Shown: piece by piece, positions 41,611-50,072 of the stretch
Layout of the letters: each line of letters opens with the position of its first letter
Numbering within the stretch: the first letter of the stretch is position 1
DNA from: DASXKD01 sp963703605
GTDB lineage: Bacteria; Actinomycetota; Actinomycetes; Streptosporangiales; Streptosporangiaceae
Direction of reading: 5' to 3'
DNA length: 64,000 nucleotides
NCBI GenBank assembly: GCA_963703605.1
Contig: CAVPFC010000065.1
Location: 122,965 to 186,964, forward strand
Made by a program: the position numbers and the translations under genes
Notes under the pieces: model-generated
Told to the model about the DNA's origin: nothing
The model's database searches: none
What the model saw: only the letters and a program-made list of their open reading frames with translations

Positions 41611-43266
41611 TCAGCGGCGCTGCCAGAGGGTGACCACCATGCCGCGGAAGTGCCGCTTCAGTATCAGGGAGAAGTTGTTCTCCAGGGCGGCGCTCTCCGC
41701 CCGGAACGCGCCGGTGGCCAGGTGCGGCGAAGGCTGCCTGCCGATCACCCAGATCCGCTGGCGCGCGAGCAGGAGCGGCTCGACCGTGCGGAAGGGCTTG
41801 TCGGCACCGCGGAAGTCGCCGGCCTGCTGCGGCGACCGCGCCATCGCGAAGTCGCTCGTCTTGGTGAAGTCCTGCGGGTAGCCCAGCCTGGCCTTGCGGA
41901 AGAACGTGCCGAAGAACAGCACCCCGTCGCCAGGCCGCGCGTGCGCCGCCACGTAGCGGGACGGGCTGCCGAAGTCGTACGCGCGGCTCTGCGGGGTGCG
42001 GACCCGGTGCTGCGGCCCGAGCTGGAACACCAGCGCGCAGGCACAGACGATCGCACCCAGCGCCCAGAAGAACGACGGCCGGCCGGCGGCGCCGGCCAGC
42101 CACCGCCCGATCCGGACCATCCCGGCGCCGGCGAGCAGGGCCGCCCCCGCCTCGCCGTACAGGACGTACCGGTCGACGTACAGCGGGTGTGCGACCAGGG
42201 ACTCGGCGATGAGCAGCGCGGCCGGGAGCACGAGCAACGGCGCCGCCACGGAGGGCAGGCTGACCCCACCGGTGCGCCACCAGGGAACCTCCGTCCCCGC
42301 GCCGTGCCCGGTCGCCGCGGCGGCGCCACTGGAGGCGCCGGCCCGCCGCTGCCGCCACCAGCCGGCCGGCGGCAGCACGGCGGCGACCGCGCAGAGGAGC
42401 AGGAGCACGGCGGCCACGGGCGTCGCGCCGAAGTAGTCCTGGAACAAGATCCGGAGCGCGGTCAGCCCCGGCCGCGCGATCCAGGCAACGGCGGCGTGCT
42501 CCCGGACGCTGACTATCACCAGGGGCAGGCAGAGCGCCGCCCCCACGGCCGCCGCCGTCACCCAGTGCCGCAGCGCCCGGCGCCCGTACCTGGCCAGCAG
42601 CACCGTGGCCGCGTGCGCGGCCAGGACAAGCAGGGACAGCTCGTTCAGGTAGCCGCCGAGGGTGATCAGGGCGCCGTAGGCGGCCCACCGGCGGGCGAGC
42701 TGCCGGCCGGGCGCGCCGGCCGCCTCGGCGTCCAGGGCGTGCAGCAGCGCCAGCGTCGAGGCGAGGACGCAGGCCACGACGAACGCATAGGAGCGCGCGG
42801 TCTGCGCGTAGTAGCTGATCACCGGCGTCAGCGCCATGACCAGGCCGGCGAACAGGGCGGCCCAGCCGGACCCGGTGAGCCGCCGGGCGAGAATCGCCGT
42901 CATCGCGACGGCCGCGACCATCGCGATGACCGAGGGGATCCGCAGCACCGCCGGGCTGCTGCCCACGACCACCCAGCCGTGCATGATCAGGTAGTAGAGC
43001 CCGTGCACGGCGTCGACGGTGTTCAGCAGGTGCGCGAGGTTACGCAGGCTGAGCAGCGCGGCCCACCGGGTCGCCACCTCGTCGTTGCCCATGGACGAGT
43101 CGCGGGCCAGCCCCCACACCCCGAGCACCGCCATCGCCGCGGCCGCGACCAGGACCGGGGCATATCTGGCCCCGGCCGCCGCCCAGCCACCGCCGCGCGC
43201 CGCACCGCCGCCGGGTTCCCCGGGTGCCACGGCACCGGCCGGCGGCGCCGAAGCTTCCTGGCTCAC
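41611..43266 (-). CDS. GT39-type membrane glycosyltransferase
   Basis: A 551-residue polytopic protein of the mannosyl/arabinosyltransferase (PMT/ArnT) superfamily. The first loop carries the acidic motif SMGNDEVATRWAALL, followed by about ten membrane segments (IPSVIAMVAAVAMTAILARRL, ALFAGLVMALTPVISYYAQTARSYAF). These enzymes use polyprenyl-phosphate sugars on the outer face. The start overlaps the glfT2 stop by GTGA, so it is the last gene of the galactan-type operon and may decorate the polymer. Confidence 0.75.
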   Translation of the reverse strand: MSQEASAPPAGAVAPGEPGGGAARGGGWAAAGARYAPVLVAAAAMAVLGVWGLARDSSMGNDEVATRWAALLSLRNLAHLLNTVDAVHGLYYLIMHGWVVVGSSPAVLRIPSVIAMVAAVAMTAILARRLTGSGWAALFAGLVMALTPVISYYAQTARSYAFVVACVLASTLALLHALDAEAAGAPGRQLARRWAAYGALITLGGYLNELSLLVLAAHAATVLLARYGRRALRHWVTAAAVGAALCLPLVIVSVREHAAVAWIARPGLTALRILFQDYFGATPVAAVLLLLCAVAAVLPPAGWWRQRRAGASSGAAAATGHGAGTEVPWWRTGGVSLPSVAAPLLVLPAALLIAESLVAHPLYVDRYVLYGEAGAALLAGAGMVRIGRWLAGAAGRPSFFWALGAIVCACALVFQLGPQHRVRTPQSRAYDFGSPSRYVAAHARPGDGVLFFGTFFRKARLGYPQDFTKTSDFAMARSPQQAGDFRGADKPFRTVEPLLLARQRIWVIGRQPSPHLATGAFRAESAALENNFSLILKRHFRGMVVTLWQRR

Positions 43267-45329
43267 GACCCACCAGGCGGATCCCCGAGGGATGCCTCGA
43301 AGGTCTCCCGCCACTTCTCGGGTGAGGTGAACTCCGCCGCCGCGGCCCGGTACTCGGCGGCCAGCCGCGGCCATTGCCGGCGCAGCCGCCGGTGCAGGAT
43401 CACACTGCGCCAGCCGAGGGAGCGGAACAACTGGGGGTCGCGCCGGTGCCAGGCCGCCATGGTGCCCTCGGCGTTGGATATCAGCGCGCTGTCCAGCTTG
43501 GCGAGCACCCACCACGACGCGTCCTGATACGGCAGCGCCATCTGCGGCCGCTTGTCCGCGCCCTTGAAGGGCTTGCGGAACTGGCGCACCGTCCCCGAGG
43601 CCGCCTTGCTGAGCAGGTTGATCTTGTTGGTCGGGGTGGTGTTCGTCTTCAGGTTGTCCGGCGCCTTCCGCCGCGGTGGCGGGAAGGTCTCGACATCGGC
43701 CGAGTCCTGCGCATCGGTGAACGGCTTGCGCAGCTCGCGTAGCTGCTTCAGCTTGGTCCCGAGCCCGAGATCCCGGTGCAGGTGCGCCGGGCCGCTCAGC
43801 ACGTCCTCGACCGCCGCGCTCCGCACCGCGGTCGTGGAGTACTGCATGGAGAGCAGGCTCTGCAGCTGCCGCTCCAGGCTTTCGGAGATGACGGCCCCGC
43901 CATGGTCGTGCGGGGAGTGCAGCAGGGCGACGACGAGACGGTTACGCATGTGGTAGTAGGCCCGCCAGTCCCGCGCGTCGTCCTTGTCGTCCCACGGCAC
44001 CTGCCACGCGGCCACGCCGGGCAGCGTCACCGTCGGATAGCCGTGCTCGCGGGCCCGCACGCCGTACTCGGCGTCGTCCCACTTGATGAAGACCGGCAGC
44101 GCGAGGCCGATCTCGCTGATGACCTTCGCCGGGATCAGGCACATCCACCAGCCGTTGTAGTCGGAGTCGGCACGGCGGTGCAGCCACGGGGTGTTGCGCA
44201 GGTTCCGCCGGCCGAAGTCGTGCCTGGCCTTGGTGTTCGGGGCCGCTCCCCACCACCATTTGTAGGGCTCGATGCCCTCGGCGAACGCGTGCAGCAGCGA
44301 CCTGTCGCGCAGGCTGAACATGTGCCCGCCGACGATGGTGGGCCGGCGGGCGAGGTCGGCGAACGTGACGGCCCGCAGGATGCCCTCCGGGTCGATCTTG
44401 ACGTCGTCGTCCATCAGCAGCACGTAGTCGGCCCGGCCGGCCCGCACCGTCTCGTCCATCGCCCGGGCAAAGCCGCCCGAGCCGCCGAGGTTGCCCTGCT
44501 CGACCACCTGCACGTGGTCGCCCAGCTTCTTGGCCGCGTCGGGGAAGTCCGCCCGCTCGCGCACCCGGTCGGTGCCCTGGTCGACGACGTAGACCTTGTC
44601 GAGGATGTCATGGATGTCGGTCGCCTCGCCCAGCGTGCGCAGCGTTTCCAGCATGCCCTCGGGCTCGTTGAACGTGGTGATCCCGAGGCTGACCCGGCCG
44701 ACCCTGGCCCGGTCGGTCAGCGCGGCCCAGTCGGCCTCGATCAGCGTGGTGCCACGCGGGCCGGCCACGATGTCGAACCAGTACCAGCCGCCGTCGATGA
44801 AGGGGGCCAGCGACAGCGTGCGCTCGATCGTCTCGGGGTCATCCGACCGGACGTTGATCATCTCGACCGGGTGGCTGAAGCCCCGCGCGGTGGACCGGTA
44901 CACCACGATCTTCGACTCGCCGGACAGCCGGATGCGCAGCGTCACCGAGTCCACCGTGGTCCAGCGGCGCCAGTAGCTGGCCGGGAACGCGTTGAAGTAG
45001 GTGGCGAACGAGACGCGGCGGCCCTCGCTGATCACGGCGCTGCGCCGCGGGCCGACCTCTTCGGCCAGGTATGACGGGACGTCGGTGCCGAACCGGATGC
45101 TGGACTGCGTCTCCCCGACCGCCGCGTTGGCCGCCGGCAGCGTGGGCGCGTCCGCCTTCCTCCCGGTCAGCGCCTCAGCCGCCAGTTCCGCCGCGAGTTC
45201 GGACGCGCCCCGCTCGGGGTTGGTCTCCACGTACAGCGGGACCACGTCGAGGTCGTCGCCGGGGAACACCACCCGCTGGAGGACGCGCAGGCTCCGGCCC
45301 TCGCCCGCGCCGCCGGCCGGCTCAGTCAT
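43263..45329 (-). CDS. glfT2: Galactofuranosyltransferase GlfT2
   Basis: A 688-residue homologue of mycobacterial GlfT2 (Rv3808c), the processive UDP-galactofuranose polymerase. An N-terminal beta-sandwich includes FIDGGWYWFDIVAG; the GT-A domain has VSLGITTFNEPEG, NLGGSGGFARAMDE, the metal-binding LLMDDDVKIDPEG near 305, and the catalytic KWDDAEYGVRAREHGY near 416; a helical C-terminal domain follows. It extends the galactan with alternating linkages. ATG 45329 overlaps the glf stop by 8 bp. Confidence 0.93.
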   Translation of the reverse strand: MTEPAGGAGEGRSLRVLQRVVFPGDDLDVVPLYVETNPERGASELAAELAAEALTGRKADAPTLPAANAAVGETQSSIRFGTDVPSYLAEEVGPRRSAVISEGRRVSFATYFNAFPASYWRRWTTVDSVTLRIRLSGESKIVVYRSTARGFSHPVEMINVRSDDPETIERTLSLAPFIDGGWYWFDIVAGPRGTTLIEADWAALTDRARVGRVSLGITTFNEPEGMLETLRTLGEATDIHDILDKVYVVDQGTDRVRERADFPDAAKKLGDHVQVVEQGNLGGSGGFARAMDETVRAGRADYVLLMDDDVKIDPEGILRAVTFADLARRPTIVGGHMFSLRDRSLLHAFAEGIEPYKWWWGAAPNTKARHDFGRRNLRNTPWLHRRADSDYNGWWMCLIPAKVISEIGLALPVFIKWDDAEYGVRAREHGYPTVTLPGVAAWQVPWDDKDDARDWRAYYHMRNRLVVALLHSPHDHGGAVISESLERQLQSLLSMQYSTTAVRSAAVEDVLSGPAHLHRDLGLGTKLKQLRELRKPFTDAQDSADVETFPPPRRKAPDNLKTNTTPTNKINLLSKAASGTVRQFRKPFKGADKRPQMALPYQDASWWVLAKLDSALISNAEGTMAAWHRRDPQLFRSLGWRSVILHRRLRRQWPRLAAEYRAAAAEFTSPEKWRETFEASLGDPPGGS

Positions 45330-46500
45330 GCCCCACGCCCAGCTCGGCGAGCGGTGCGTTATTGACAAAGAATGGGCGCAGGCGATTGTCGTACATGCTC
45401 AGCGCGGAGCCGATCGCCATGTGCATGTCGAGGTACTTATAGGTGCCGAGCCGCCCGCCGAAAACAACGCCGGGCTCGCGGCCGGCCATTTCCCGGTAGG
45501 TCAGCAGGCGGGCCCGGTCTTCGGCCGTGTTGATCGGGTAGTAAGGCTCGTCGCCACGGTCGGCGAAGCGCGAGTACTCACGCATGATCACTGTCTTGTC
45601 CTCTGGATACCAGTCACGCTCGGGATGGAAGTGCCGGAACTCGTGGATCCGGGTGAACGGAACGTCCTCGTCGGCGTAGTTCATGACGGGCGTGCCCTGG
45701 AAATCGCCGGTGGCGAGCACCTCCAGATCGAAATCCAGGGTACGCCAGCCCAGGTCACCCGCGGCATATCCGAAGTACGCGTCGAGCGGCCCGGTGTACA
45801 CGACCGGGACCCGCCCCGCCACCTCGGATCGCAGCGTGAAGAAGTCGGTGTTCAGCCGCACCTCGATGTTGGGGTGATCGGCCATCCGCTCCAGCCAGGG
45901 CGTATAGCCGTCAACCGGCAGCCCTTCGTAGGTGTCGCTGAAGTAGCGGTTGTTGAACGTGTACCGCACCGGCAGCCGGGCGATGACCTCCGCGGGCAGT
46001 TCACGCGGGTCGGTCTGCCATTGCTTGGCGGTGTAGCCGCGGATGAACGCCTCGTACAGCGGCCGCCCGATCAGCGACACACCCTTTTCCTCCAGGTTGG
46101 CGGCATGGCCGGCCGCCACCTCGGCCGCCTGCTCGGCGACCAGCGCCCGCGCCTCGTCCGGCGACATCACCCGGCCGAAGTACTCGCAGATCGTGCCCAG
46201 GTTGATCGGCAGCGGGTACACCCGGCCCTTGTAGACCGTGAAGACCCGGTGCTGGTAGCCGGTGAACGCGGTGAACCGGTTGGCGTACTCCCAGACCCGG
46301 GCGTTCGAGGTGTGGAACAGGTGCGCGCCGTAGCGGTGGATCTCGATCCCGGTCTGCGGCTCGGCCTCGCTGTAGGCGTTCCCGCCGATGTGGTGGCGGC
46401 GCTCGACGACCAGCACCCGCAGGCCCAGGTCGTTGGCGCAGCGCTCCGCGATCGTCAGCCCGAAGAAGCCGGAACCGGCGATCACGAGGTCGACGTTCAT
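45322..46500 (-). CDS. glf: UDP-galactopyranose mutase
   Basis: A 392-residue flavoenzyme that interconverts UDP-galactopyranose and UDP-galactofuranose, the donor for GlfT2. The N-terminal FAD motif is VIAGSGFFGLTIAERCA with VVERRHHIGGNAYSE; other conserved blocks are HRYGAHLFHTSN, YTAKQWQTDP, TFNNRYFSDTYEGLP and VVFGGRLGTYKYLDMH with the substrate-binding Arg/Tyr residues. Overlaps glfT2 downstream and the GT2 gene upstream (4 bp). Confidence 0.96.
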   Translation of the reverse strand: MNVDLVIAGSGFFGLTIAERCANDLGLRVLVVERRHHIGGNAYSEAEPQTGIEIHRYGAHLFHTSNARVWEYANRFTAFTGYQHRVFTVYKGRVYPLPINLGTICEYFGRVMSPDEARALVAEQAAEVAAGHAANLEEKGVSLIGRPLYEAFIRGYTAKQWQTDPRELPAEVIARLPVRYTFNNRYFSDTYEGLPVDGYTPWLERMADHPNIEVRLNTDFFTLRSEVAGRVPVVYTGPLDAYFGYAAGDLGWRTLDFDLEVLATGDFQGTPVMNYADEDVPFTRIHEFRHFHPERDWYPEDKTVIMREYSRFADRGDEPYYPINTAEDRARLLTYREMAGREPGVVFGGRLGTYKYLDMHMAIGSALSMYDNRLRPFFVNNAPLAELGVGHD

Positions 46501-47369
46501 CGGCTCACCGAAAGCGGCGGGCTGGCCGGTTCCTCGCCGGGCCGCTCGCCGCGGCGGCGGGACAGGATCGGCCGGTACACGGCGCGGCGGCACCACCACG
46601 GGACCATCCGGTAGCCGCCGCGGACCAGCACGTTGCGCACGTACTGGGCCCGCGAGGTGAAGCCGAGCCGCCGGAACTCGCGTTGCAGGCGCAGCTCGGA
46701 GCGGAGCAGGTGCCGGCCGCCGCGCCGCTTGAAGGCGGCCTGGCCGACCCGGTAGAAGACCAGCGGTTCGGGCACGTTGACCGGCCGGGCGCCGCCAAGC
46801 AGCATCCGGGCGAACAGCGCGTAGTCCTCCATCAGCGGGAGGTTGCCGTAGCCGCCCGCCGCGAGGACGGCCCGCTTCCGGTAGACGATCGTGGGGTGGT
46901 TGAACGGATCGGCCATCCGCGCGTAGCGCCGGATCCGGGCGGGATCGGTCGGCGGCACCCGCTGCCCGACGATCTCGTCGGTGTCCGTCACGAACTCCAG
47001 CAGGCCGGACCCGACGATGTCCGCGTTCTCGATGAGCGGCAGTTCCACCTCGAACCGGTGCGGCATCGACACGTCGTCGGCGTCCTGGCGGGCCACCACG
47101 TCGAACCGGCTCGCGGCCAGCCCGCGGTCCAGGGCCGGCCCGAGGCCCGCGTTGCGCTCCAGCGGGACCAGCGTCACCGGCACCGGGCTGCCGGCCACGA
47201 GTTCGTCGAGGCACCGTGCCAGCTCGTCACGAACCGGCCCGTCCCGGACGATGACCACCTGGCCCGGGCGAACGGTCTGGTCGTCGACCGCGCTGCGGAA
47301 CGCCCGCCGGAGGTAGTCGGGGCGGTCGCCGTCGTACACCGGGACCAGAAGCGAGAACGGCTCGTGCAT
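46497..47369 (-). CDS. Family 2 glycosyltransferase, first gene of the glf operon
   Basis: A 290-residue GT-A enzyme: FSLLVPVYDGDRPDYLRRA at the start, LERNAGLGPALDRGLA, the metal site ARQDADDVSMPHRFE and YGNLPLMEDYALFARML as the catalytic region. It resembles amylovoran or capsule-type side-chain transferases. It starts the leftward operon GT2-glf-glfT2-GT39 with all genes overlapping, so it probably acts in the same glycan; its sugar is unknown. Confidence 0.82.
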   Translation of the reverse strand: MHEPFSLLVPVYDGDRPDYLRRAFRSAVDDQTVRPGQVVIVRDGPVRDELARCLDELVAGSPVPVTLVPLERNAGLGPALDRGLAASRFDVVARQDADDVSMPHRFEVELPLIENADIVGSGLLEFVTDTDEIVGQRVPPTDPARIRRYARMADPFNHPTIVYRKRAVLAAGGYGNLPLMEDYALFARMLLGGARPVNVPEPLVFYRVGQAAFKRRGGRHLLRSELRLQREFRRLGFTSRAQYVRNVLVRGGYRMVPWWCRRAVYRPILSRRRGERPGEEPASPPLSVSR

Positions 47370-47669
47370 ACGCAGAACTCGCCTTCCGTCCGGGGAGAAA
47401 TACGCATCGCAGCAAGGTGCGGGACCACGCCTGGCCTGCGGTCCCCGTGGCGCGCCAAACCGGCCCTACAGGGACTTTTCGGCAGCGTACCGGCTTTCTC
47501 CCGTAGCCCAGGGAACTATTGGGTGATCGCTGTCTTACGGTAGCATGTGTGCCGATTTCCCTGGTTGCAGTCGGCGGCAAGCCGCGGTCAGGGTCCCGAG
47601 GCGCACCGCCCGCAACCCGTAAGCTGCGGGTGCTGGCAGCGCACTACGTCCAGCCCGTGAGGTGTCCGG
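47370..47669. other. Divergent promoter region between the two glycan operons
   Basis: 300 bp. A TTGGGT...TACGGT-like pair near 47519-47545 may be a rightward promoter. GGCAGCGCAC with ACGTC occurs twice, at about 47635 and 47672, the second copy forming the first codons of the downstream gene. No gene is seen. Confidence 0.4.
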
Positions 47670-48998
47670 TTGGCAGCGCACGACGTCACCCAGTCCCGGG
47701 TGTTCCTGCATATTGGTGAGCCCAAGACCGGGACGACCTTCCTCCAGCAGGTCATGTGGTCCAACCGGGCCGAGCTCGCGGCCCAGGGCGTCGTGCTGCC
47801 GGGGCACCACGGGCAGGACCACTTCCGGGCCAGCCAGGACCTGCGCGGCATCCAGAAGCTGGCCAGCGACCCGGCCGGCTCCTGGACCGGGGAGTGGGAG
47901 ATCCTGGCCCGCCAGGCCGCGCAGGCGGCGCAGGCCGGCAAGACCGCGGTCATCTCGCACGAGCTGTTCTCCGCGGCCGACGAACCGGAGGCCGGGCGCG
48001 CCGTGGCCGCGCTGCGGCCCGCCGAGGTGCACGTCGTCATCACGGTGCGGGACATGGCGACCCTGCTGCCCGCCGAGTGGCAGGAGACGGTGAAGCACCG
48101 CAACACCCGGGCCTTCCAGGACTGGCTCGGAGACGTGATCGACACCGAGTCGGTGGCCGAGGACCGGCGCCAGTACTGGTTCTGGCGGGTGCACGACACG
48201 CTGGCCATCGGGCGCATCTGGGCGCAGCACGTCCCGCCGGAGCGGATCCACGTGATCACGATGGCGCCGCGGGGCGCGGGCACCAGCCTGCTGTGGCAGC
48301 GGTTCGCGTCGCTGCTCGGCGTCGGTCCCGGCGTCGCGGACATCAGCCGCGCCCGGCCCAACGCCTCGCTCGGGCTGGCCGAGATCGAGTTCCTGCGGCG
48401 GCTGAACACCGCGCTCCCCGCCGAGGTGCCCGACTGGTTCTACATGTGGAACGTCAAGGAGGCCGTCGCGCACCAGGCGCTGGCCGCCCGGCCCGCCGGG
48501 GCGCGCCTGGTGCTGCCCGCCGAGCGCGACGCCTGGGCGAAGGAGCAGGCCGAGACGCTGATCGCCGGGCTCCAGCAGTCCGGTTACGACCTGGTCGGCG
48601 ACCTCGACGAGCTCCGCCCCCGGCAGGTCACGGGCCCGGGGGCCAGCCCCGCGGACCAGACGGCCGGGCAGATGCTCGACGCCGCCGTGCAGGCCGCGGC
48701 GGCCCTGGTGGTGAACCAGTACCACAAGGAGTACCCGGCGAAGCCGCGCAACGACGGAGGGCGCAGAGCGGGGGCGGGCGCAGCGCGGGGGCGGGCGCGG
48801 AGCGCGGGGGCGGGAAGGACAGAGCGCGGGGGCGGGACAAGCAGAGCCCTGGCGGGCCGGGTCGAGGCGGCCGCCGCGGCCTCGCCCCGGCTCAAGCGCA
48901 TGGTGCGCGAGGCCAGCAGCCGCTCCGCGGCCGTGCGCCGCCTGCGCATCCTGGCCTGGCGGGTCATGGAACGGTCTCGCACCCGGGGACGGTCCTAG
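47670..48998 (+). CDS. Sulfotransferase-like protein
   Basis: A 442-residue protein with the PAPS-binding P-loop FLHIGEPKTGTTFLQQVM (Pro18-Lys-Thr-Gly-Thr-Thr23) at the N-terminus and a helix-rich core including AEVHVVITVRDMATLLPAEWQE, which carries the Arg of the 3'-phosphate site. After about 350 the sequence becomes Gly/Arg/Ala-rich because of G-rich DNA repeats. A role in sulfating a surface glycan is suggested by the adjacent glycosyltransferases. Start TTG 47670 with GAGGTG upstream is uncertain. Confidence 0.7.
   Translation: MAAHDVTQSRVFLHIGEPKTGTTFLQQVMWSNRAELAAQGVVLPGHHGQDHFRASQDLRGIQKLASDPAGSWTGEWEILARQAAQAAQAGKTAVISHELFSAADEPEAGRAVAALRPAEVHVVITVRDMATLLPAEWQETVKHRNTRAFQDWLGDVIDTESVAEDRRQYWFWRVHDTLAIGRIWAQHVPPERIHVITMAPRGAGTSLLWQRFASLLGVGPGVADISRARPNASLGLAEIEFLRRLNTALPAEVPDWFYMWNVKEAVAHQALAARPAGARLVLPAERDAWAKEQAETLIAGLQQSGYDLVGDLDELRPRQVTGPGASPADQTAGQMLDAAVQAAAALVVNQYHKEYPAKPRNDGGRRAGAGAARGRARSAGAGRTERGGGTSRALAGRVEAAAAASPRLKRMVREASSRSAAVRRLRILAWRVMERSRTRGRS
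48768..48836 (+). repeat. Four copies of GCGGGGGCGGG within the sulfotransferase-like gene
   Basis: The 11-mer occurs at 48768, 48785, 48804 and 48826, spaced 17, 19 and 22 bp. The spacing is not a multiple of three throughout, so the encoded peptide is not repeated exactly; it yields a Gly/Arg/Ala-rich linker. The G-runs could form G-quadruplexes. Confidence 0.75.
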
Positions 48999-50072
48999 GT
49001 GACCGGCCAGCCCCGGGTGGCCGCCGTCGTGGTCACCTACAACCGGCGGGACCTGCTGCTCGAGGCGCTCGCCGCGGTGCAGGCGCAGAGCCGCGCCCCG
49101 GACACGGTGATCGTGGTGGACAACGCCTCCACCGACGGAACCGCCGCGGCGGTGCGCGCCAAGTTCCCGGCGGTGCACCTGGCCGAGCTGAGCCGCAACA
49201 CCGGCGGGGCGGGCGGGTTCGCCTACGGCATGTCGCTGGCCCTGGCCGGCGCCGCGGACCTGATCTGGCTCATGGACGACGACACCGTGCCGGAGCCGGG
49301 CGCGCTGCGCGCGCTGCTGGCGGCCCGCGACCGGCATCCGGGCACCCCGGTGCTGCTGGCCAGCCGCGTGATCTGGACCGACGGGCGCGCGCACCCGATG
49401 AACACCCCGCGGGCCAAGCCCTTCGCCAGCAAGGCGGAACGGCTCGCCGCCGCGGCCGTGGGCTGCACGCCGATCCGTTCGGCATCTTTTGTGTCGATCC
49501 TGGTGGACGCAGAAACGTGCCGGCTCCGTGGCCTGCCCCAGGCCGACTATTTCCTGTGGAACGACGACTTCGAGTTCACCACCCGGCTGCTGCGCGGCAA
49601 CAGCGGCCTGCTGTGCCCGGAGAGCGTCGCGGTGCACAAGACGGCGACGTTCGGCGCCACGGACACCGATCCGGGCCAGCGGTTCTTCTACGAGGTCAGG
49701 AACAAGATCTGGATGCTCAAGACCCGTGCGCCGCTCGCCCCGGTGGAGCGCCTGGTCTACGGGGGCTCGACGCTGCGCCGCTGGGCGCGCACGTTCGCCG
49801 GCTCCCGCGACCGCCGCACGCTCCGCTCGTCGCTGGTCAAGGGCATCGCGGCGGGCGTGCGGACCAGCCCGCGGCCAACCGCGGAGGTGCTCGCCGACGT
49901 CGGCCCGAAGGTGCCCGCCGGCGATCAGGTCGGTCAGACCGAGCCGCCGGCGGGTGCGTCCTGCGGCTTCTTTCGTGCCTTACGGAAGCTGCGCAGTGTC
50001 CAGATGCCGAGCAGCCCAGCCGGTACCAGGGTGACCACGGCGGGCAGCTCGTATCGCCAGGAGAACTCGTAG
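48999..50072 (+). CDS. Family 2 glycosyltransferase, GlfT1-like
   Basis: A 357-residue GT-A enzyme: VAAVVVTYNRRDLLLEAL, VVDNASTDGTAAAV, LSRNTGGAGGFAYGM, the metal motif LIWLMDDDTVPEPG and DYFLWNDDFEFTTRLLRGN as catalytic base region. The NTGGAGGF and DDD motifs are shared with galactofuranosyl- and rhamnosyltransferases such as GlfT1. Residues after about 312 run antisense through the convergent gene for 139 bp and look unlike the family, so the true 3' end may have been changed by a frameshift. GTG 48999 follows the previous stop directly. Confidence 0.8.
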   Translation: MTGQPRVAAVVVTYNRRDLLLEALAAVQAQSRAPDTVIVVDNASTDGTAAAVRAKFPAVHLAELSRNTGGAGGFAYGMSLALAGAADLIWLMDDDTVPEPGALRALLAARDRHPGTPVLLASRVIWTDGRAHPMNTPRAKPFASKAERLAAAAVGCTPIRSASFVSILVDAETCRLRGLPQADYFLWNDDFEFTTRLLRGNSGLLCPESVAVHKTATFGATDTDPGQRFFYEVRNKIWMLKTRAPLAPVERLVYGGSTLRRWARTFAGSRDRRTLRSSLVKGIAAGVRTSPRPTAEVLADVGPKVPAGDQVGQTEPPAGASCGFFRALRKLRSVQMPSSPAGTRVTTAGSSYRQENS

